Under the pieces are notes generated by a model, which ran no database searches, was not told the DNA's origin, and saw only the letters and a program-made list of their open reading frames with translations. A program made the position numbers and the translations under genes. A stretch of DNA of 64,000 nt from Batillaria attramentaria (taxonomy: Eukaryota > Mollusca > Gastropoda > Batillariidae): positions 473,501 through 537,500 of the forward strand of contig JACVVK020000343.1 of the NCBI GenBank assembly GCA_018292915.2. The letters are read 5' to 3'. Of this stretch, positions 58,492-64,000 are shown piece by piece. Each line of letters opens with the position of its first letter. Positions within the stretch are counted from its first letter, which is position 1.

Positions 58492-59673
58492 ATGCCTCGG
58501 CCAGGCAGAAACAGTTACGAGGAGCAGAAACCCCCGTACTCTTACATCGCTCTGACAGCTATGGCCATACAGAGCTCCCACGAGAAGATGCTGCCTCTCA
58601 ACGAGATCTACAAGTTCATCATGGACAACTTTCCCTTCTACCGCAAGAATACGCAGCGCTGGCAGAACTCGCTGCGTCACAACCTGTCCTTCAATGACTG
58701 TTTCATCAAGATTCCCAGACGACCTGACCGACCAGGGAAAGGCAGCTACTGGGCTCTGCACCCCATGTGTGGGGACATGTTTGAAAACGGCAGTTTCCTG
58801 AGGAGAAGGAAGCGGTTCAAGGTGATGAGTCGGCTGGCGGCGGAGGCTTCTCTGGGAGTGAAGCCAGGGCTGGAGCCCACCTCCAGCTTTCTCCAGGAGC
58901 AGGCGCGGATCCGGCTGCAGCAGTGGGGGGCCGCTCCGGGTGCGAGGTTCCAGCCTTACCCGCTGTCCCCCCTCACGCCCACGTCAGAGACACCGACTTC
59001 TGCGTCGTCCAAGCACTCGTTCTCCATCGACAGCATCATGGCCCCAGATTTCAAGTCATCGCCGACGGCGGCTTCCAGACTTCTACCACAACCAGCTCTT
59101 CTTCGCCCTCCTCTGCCGGCATTCAGTCACCTCGCTGCCGGCCTCTCCCCCGCCGCCCTGATGGCGACCTACGGCATGGATCTTCCGGTGTCCCTGGCCA
59201 CGTCACTGTCGTCACTCGCCAGGTTCTCGTCAGCCGACCTTCACCTTCTCAAACCAGACGCCCTGCCGCCCGCGGTCCCGGTCCCTATCAAACCCTCCCC
59301 CATCAACCCTCTGGTCGGTCTCCACGGGGCCGGCAGACCCAGCCCAGCAGCTCTGGCGCGGATAGGGTTGCCCCTGTCCATGGCGACATCACTTGCTGGT
59401 TCAGCAAATCCTGCTGCCGCTGCTCTGTCTTTGGCGTCCATGTCCAGCTTGTCGGCTGCTGACTGCAGCGCGTTAGTGTCGAGTCTCAAGGAAGCGCGAC
59501 CGTCCGCTCTCGCTTTGACTTCCGGCTTGCCCAGAGACAACCCTGCTGCTCTGTCTCTGGTCACTAGTCTGGATAGAGATGTGGCAGTCAGCGGCAGACA
59601 ACCTCTGGCACTCCCACCTCCCCCGTCTGCTGCTGTCCCTTCGCCATCTTCAGAACCTTCGTCTGATAGCTGA
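58492..59673 (+). CDS. foxb: Forkhead transcription factor FoxB (393 aa, single exon)
   Basis: The product begins [20 protein letters not shown], the N-terminus typical of FoxB. A complete forkhead domain spans about residues 12-110, including the recognition-helix segment [15 protein letters not shown] and then [10 protein letters not shown] and [17 protein letters not shown] second conserved piece, HSFSIDSIM near residue 180, is an eh1-like motif, expected to bind Groucho/TLE co-repressors. The rest is rich in Ala, Pro and Ser. FoxB proteins are nuclear DNA-binding factors patterning neural and other embryonic tissue. FoxB genes are usually intronless, as here. I chose the ATG at 58492 from family alignment; an in-frame ATG at 58408 would add 28 residues. 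FoxB1 versus FoxB2 does not apply outside vertebrates. Confidence 0.96.
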   Translation: MPRPGRNSYEEQKPPYSYIALTAMAIQSSHEKMLPLNEIYKFIMDNFPFYRKNTQRWQNSLRHNLSFNDCFIKIPRRPDRPGKGSYWALHPMCGDMFENGSFLRRRKRFKVMSRLAAEASLGVKPGLEPTSSFLQEQARIRLQQWGAAPGARFQPYPLSPLTPTSETPTSASSKHSFSIDSIMAPDFKSSPTAASRLLPQPALLRPPLPAFSHLAAGLSPAALMATYGMDLPVSLATSLSSLARFSSADLHLLKPDALPPAVPVPIKPSPINPLVGLHGAGRPSPAALARIGLPLSMATSLAGSANPAAAALSLASMSSLSAADCSALVSSLKEARPSALALTSGLPRDNPAALSLVTSLDRDVAVSGRQPLALPPPPSAAVPSPSSEPSSDS

Positions 59674-61212
59674 CATCAATGACGGTGGCCGTGAAATTTA
59701 TCTCACCAATCAAAGACCCGCTTCAGTCACGTGAGCATGAGATAATAATTTTTATTTGGTGCCCTTGGGTGTGGTACGCCCGTGATGTGACCCAGTCATA
59801 GACAAAGATGAGCCAGTGAAAGAGCTTTATTTGTTTCTCTACAGTCAAAATTGACATGCTTCTTGTCCGGTTGTGCAGACTAGTATCATGAAGAGACAGA
59901 TTATCAATTTCTCATGACGATCTGATTGATACAGGAAAATATAACAATAATGTTGATGATGACGACATTCACTTTTGAAAACGGTTTGCAAAAAAATACA
60001 TTAATTCAAGTGAAAATGTGTGCATGTGTTTGTGACTTGTTTTATATATTAGATTTGTCGGGGGTAAAAATTCATAGGCACTAAGACTGAACACCATGAT
60101 ACACTGGTTGTGCCATTTGGCTGGTTACAGTTTAGGATATTTTCCCTTTCTTCGTATGTTTACATTGATTTTTTTTTTTTTTTTTTTTTTTTGCCACGCG
60201 GTGTAACAGAAGCAATACAAGCCTTTCAAAGCATCCTGGAATAGTGAATACATAAAGGGTATCTTATAAAACTTTTAGATTCCTTGAACACTGACGCATG
60301 CCATAAAACTTGTTTACCACAAATGGAAACTTAAATCTTTCAACACCCTTCAATGACGCATGTCAGAGAAAAAGGAATCTGTTCGCGGGTTAAAGGGACA
60401 AATAGACAAAATCTTTTCATGCTGGGTGGGAAAGGGAAAAACCAACACGGTTTGCAAAAGCCATGAACACGACGGCAACATTTGAAAGGCTTACAGAGAT
60501 GATTGTATTGACATGATACGGTTGAACCCATCCTAGGTCGGAGAAAGTGAATGAAACGTAGGGTGTAAACAGTTTCTATGGATGATCGCTAGACTTGGCC
60601 GACTGAAAACACACGCAGCCTACTTCTCCGCTGATGGATCTGCTTGAGTTGTTTATTCCAAGCACATCCCCAAGAAAGGCGAGGTGCCGCGAAAGAGAAA
60701 AATAGAGTGAAATTCTTCGGATGGGGGCTCATTTTGCTCCATGAAAAGCCAAATTTGCTGGTGACAGAAGCCCCGAATTTCCATGTGAAAAGCATGCCAG
60801 TCGTTCTGGTTACATGCGCCAGGGCCCGCATAACGGCCCCCCTCTTCTAGTCCAACCCGGCTTTGTCAGCCCTAGGGGACTTTGTGACTGAAGCAAAATA
60901 AACATTCGTTTCCTAAAGGACCTCTCCAAACACTGAGGCTGCGACAGTTGTAAAGAAAGGAGTCAGTTTCTAAGGAACATGTCGGTATCCTGCGCGAAGA
61001 ATAGAATTTCCTCTCGACACGATGTTCCTGTCTTGTGTAGAGTGGGTTTTGTGCCCTGCCAGCGACTTTTGGTAGCGTGTCTGAGTGTGAGAATGAGTAA
61101 ATGAATTGTCAGAAAGCGAGTTTGAAAAAAAAAAAGTACTGCATGTTCGTGTAAGTGAATAACCATTAATCTTGGTTTATCTCCGTTTAAAACAAAATCT
61201 TGTTCATTCTTT

Positions 61213-61216
<4 letters not shown>
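59674..61216. other. FoxB 3' UTR and flank
   Basis: No exon is seen. A T run lies at 60169-60192 and an AATAAA at 60897-60902, 1.2 kb past the stop, which might end the FoxB transcript. The stretch 60330-60850 is free of repeats. Confidence 0.4.

Positions 61217-61251
<35 letters not shown>
61217..61251. repeat. Poly-C run
   Basis: About 35 consecutive C residues. Confidence 0.9.
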
Positions 61252-61252
<1 letters not shown>

Positions 61253-61744
61253 TCATGTCGTTTCTGGTACTATAGTGCAAAATGATTGTCTATGTCTGCT
61301 GCTTTGAGTATTACTGAGTATACTTTTTAATCAATACGACCATCTAGATAACAATGTCCAACAAAAAATGTTACATATACCATAAATGCATGATTCACCG
61401 TTCATAGGGATAGTGCATTTTAATTTTAATACTCATTATGGAAAGTGTCATTCTCATGCACGACACAAAGAAGTGTGTGTTATATAAACACGTGTTTTAT
61501 TTCCGACTGCAGTTTGATCAACGAAGATGAAAGTGACTGCATTAGACAGACATTGAGGTCATTGATTTGAATTAGAAACTAAGCAGCAAGCACTTAACCT
61601 GTAACGTTGACCAGTGACTTCTCGGCCAGAAGACGAAGGCATTGACAGGTTGCAACTGGTGTGACTTCATAACCAACGATTGGTGAACGTTGCAATCCCA
61701 CACATTTTCTTCGCTTTTTGTCACATGTGTGGCGGTTCGTAACT

Positions 61745-62000
61745 CAAAAACTGAACTTTCCAAAGATATTTGTGACAATTCGTGAAGAGCTGAGCATTTT
61801 CATAGACATTTGTGACAAGAACTTTTCAAAGAACCTTTGTGACAACTCGTCAAGAACTGAACTTTTCAAAGAACCTTCGTGACAACTCGTCAAGAACTAA
61901 ACTGTTCAAAGAACCTCAGTTTGTGACAACTCGTCACGAACTGAACTTTCGAATGACATTTGTGACAATTCGTGAAAGAAGTGAACTTTCCAAAGACACG
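61745..62000. repeat. Minisatellite, unit of about 45 bp
   Basis: Five to six diverged units share TTTGTGACAACTCGTCAAGA and GAACTTTTCAAAGAAC. The plus frame stays open over about 190 bp, but the product is a simple repeat. Confidence 0.8.
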
Positions 62001-63909
62001 TGAAGATGGGCTACGTATTTCCAGTGGCTCGTAAGATGTTGAGAGAGACGCTTAACAGAGGTAAGCGTGTACCTGATCTGTGTAAAAACTTCACAAAATG
62101 TGTTTGTCAGTCCAGATTGTTGTCCACCTCTTGACACCTTAACATTGTGTCCGTAGGTAAGAGTTACATGTGTTGTTTTTTTCACTTGAATGAAAATACA
62201 AATTGTTTCTAAATGTAAGTAATACGTACTGTATAGCCATTTAAAGTGTGACACATGGTGTTGAACAGTTCAATGTTGAAAGCCATAAATGACGGATAAA
62301 ATGTTCATAATCTGGAGCGGAGTTTGTATGTATTTTGTTTCTGGTCATGGTTTAGTGGTGTGTTGTTGTAGTTGGTGATGTATATTATTGTCTGTAGGCG
62401 TCTGTGTTTTTATAGTGTAACCGGGCTCTCACTGTCACTGCTTGTGCGGCGCTGAACCCTAAAGGAATAATTATAAGTCACAAAAAAGACATATACCAGT
62501 GCGACACGTGGACCAGAACGCCTCTGAAATTTCAAGGGTCAAATAGCCTCCGAATGAATCAAGACATTTGTAACAGGTTATTTCTTTGTCGGAGAAATAC
62601 AAGAAAGAAAACAAAGAAAAGGGGAAAAATATGCACTCAAACTTGTTTTTTCTTTTTTTTTTTTTCCAAAACAGATGTAGGCATGTATAGGCAACTCAAG
62701 CGGTACTGGTATAAGCAACTAGAAAAATAAATATATTAAAAGTAAAGAGATAACTAACTAACTAACTAACTAAATAAATAAATGACTAAATAACTAACTA
62801 AATAAATAAATGAATGATCAGAATAAATAATTTCGGTTTCCTTCGGCTTCTGCATTGGCCGATATTGCGTCTGAAGCTTGATCAATTCTTTTCCTCGTCA
62901 AGTGTGCCGCCAAATTTCCGGGACAAATTCAGTCAAGCCAAAGCCATTTAGAGTGCGCAAAATTAACTGTTCCCCCCACCCCCCACCCCTGTTCTGGGTT
63001 TGAAAAGAAACAACTACTTGACTTAACTACCTCGGAGCATGATACATGAGAGCGCACCAATATTAAATAAATAAATAAATAAATAAATACTTTCGTAGAA
63101 CGTTGTAAGCACATTCTTCAGAAAACTAAAAATTTTCTATTTGATATCCAGTTTATTCATTTAATTTTGAAATCAATTTGACGACAACATCTGTGCATTA
63201 GGCGGCAAGTAATTAAACCCATTGGCTGTGTCAAATCGCTCCATCAGTTGTACAAATTTTAAACAGAAAATTCTTATACGAAATTTAGTTAGATATAGTG
63301 ATGCGTAAGCTGGTATCCGTTCCAAAACAAAATCTACTGGAAAAATAAAAACACCAAATACACGATTATACATTGTATCTCTTAGTCTCAGTAGATACAC
63401 ACGTGCATAGATACGTACTTGGACAGACCGGTTAGAGGGATAGACACACACACAGATATAATATTATGCATGGATGAATCGATAGAAGTGGGTGTCTGCA
63501 AGTCCAAGACTGATTTAATTTGCGGGATACTCACCAAACAGTAACACTCTTTAAGGAAGTGGCCGTGAGTAAAAGCTGATGTGATTAGAAACTGAAAGGA
63601 CAGAATCATGTGCGTGATTTCTATTTCCTTACCCAACTTATTGTAGGCAGGGAACTCTTAATTGTAACACACGATTTCAGTCCACGACTGCGATACACGC
63701 ACCTATATTGCTATCAACAATCGGCACATTAGACAACAATAGTATGTACAGACCTTGTACGTAATTATGGCACAGTGAACTTTGCAAATGCTACGGGTGG
63801 TTGGTTAATTGTGATTTGCTTTTTTGTATTTATTTGTTCTGCGCTGCGACCTACACTGATTACTAATTGAAGGAGGGTATTGATTAACATTAATTGTAGC
63901 GATCGATGT

Positions 63910-63910
<1 letters not shown>
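62001..63910. other. AT-rich flank, no gene seen
   Basis: It holds (TAAC)n/(TAAA)n at 62752-62812, (AATA)n at 63064-63090 and a T run near 62645-62665. No exon or RNA gene is recognised. Confidence 0.45.

Positions 63911-63982
<72 letters not shown>
63911..63982. repeat. (AC)n microsatellite
   Basis: About 36 AC units near the window end. Confidence 0.9.
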
Positions 63983-63984
<2 letters not shown>

Positions 63985-64000
63985 GATTACTCGTAAGAGA

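Noticed and set aside
52330..60475. Similar RVHGFC-like translations at 52330-52370 (+) and 60450-60490 (-)
   Set aside because: The nucleotide match is short and gapped; probably coincidence.

Overview
The window is animal genomic DNA, most likely from a marine mollusc and probably a gastropod. This is an inference. It rests on intron-containing genes with GT-AG splice sites, many tRNA-derived SINEs, very dense (AC)n/(GT)n/(CT)n microsatellites, a single-exon FoxB gene, and a Toll-like-receptor TIR domain of protostome style. No prokaryotic operon, CRISPR array or rRNA is visible.

Layout. (1) 1-452 (+): the 3' end of a Toll-like receptor gene, cut by the window edge. (2) 2.7-6.8 kb (-): a three-exon gene model, phase-consistent across both introns, joining two RRM-like domains to a long heptad coiled coil. 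Its introns carry a SINE, MITE-like elements and a retrotransposon tail. (3) 11.9-26.3 kb (-): a tandem array of three intact paralogues (A, B, C). Each has four coding exons, all introns in phase 0, and encodes 482-495 aa: an intracellular-type vWA domain with a MIDAS motif, a histone-H1-like Ser/Pro/Lys linker made of a hexapeptide repeat, and a C-terminal domain I do not recognise. All three promoters share a TATA-like box, three copies of a CTTCGCGGAG-like box at fixed spacing, and a perfect CRE (TGACGTCA) 107 or 106 bp from the TATA box. A and B are the younger pair, since introns and flanks are duplicated too. (4) 26.4-30 kb (+): TRMO, the tRNA N6-methyltransferase, four exons and 472 aa, divergent from vWA gene C. 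(5) 30-58 kb: a gene-poor stretch with SINEs, microsatellites, three odd T/G-only tracts and scattered non-repetitive GC-richer islands. (6) 58.5-59.7 kb (+): FoxB, a single-exon forkhead transcription factor. (7) 59.7-64 kb: 3' flank with a ~45-bp minisatellite.

Repeats. SINE family A is tRNA-derived, with a head reading GGGGAGCCGGGGTGGCCGAA and a tail ending GGAAAAGGACGTTAAAC. It has more than ten copies, several with clear 9-14 bp target-site duplications. SINE family B has two copies sharing a 78-bp identical core. Two perfect palindromes of 80 and 92 bp with TTAA ends form a foldback family of piggyBac-like appearance.

The most unusual items are the vWA array with its conserved promoter grammar and unknown C-terminal domain, the RRM plus coiled-coil gene, and the two perfect palindromes whose arms have diverged in a matched way. 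TLR, RRM and vWA genes side by side could suggest an innate-defence neighbourhood, but nothing in the sequence proves it.
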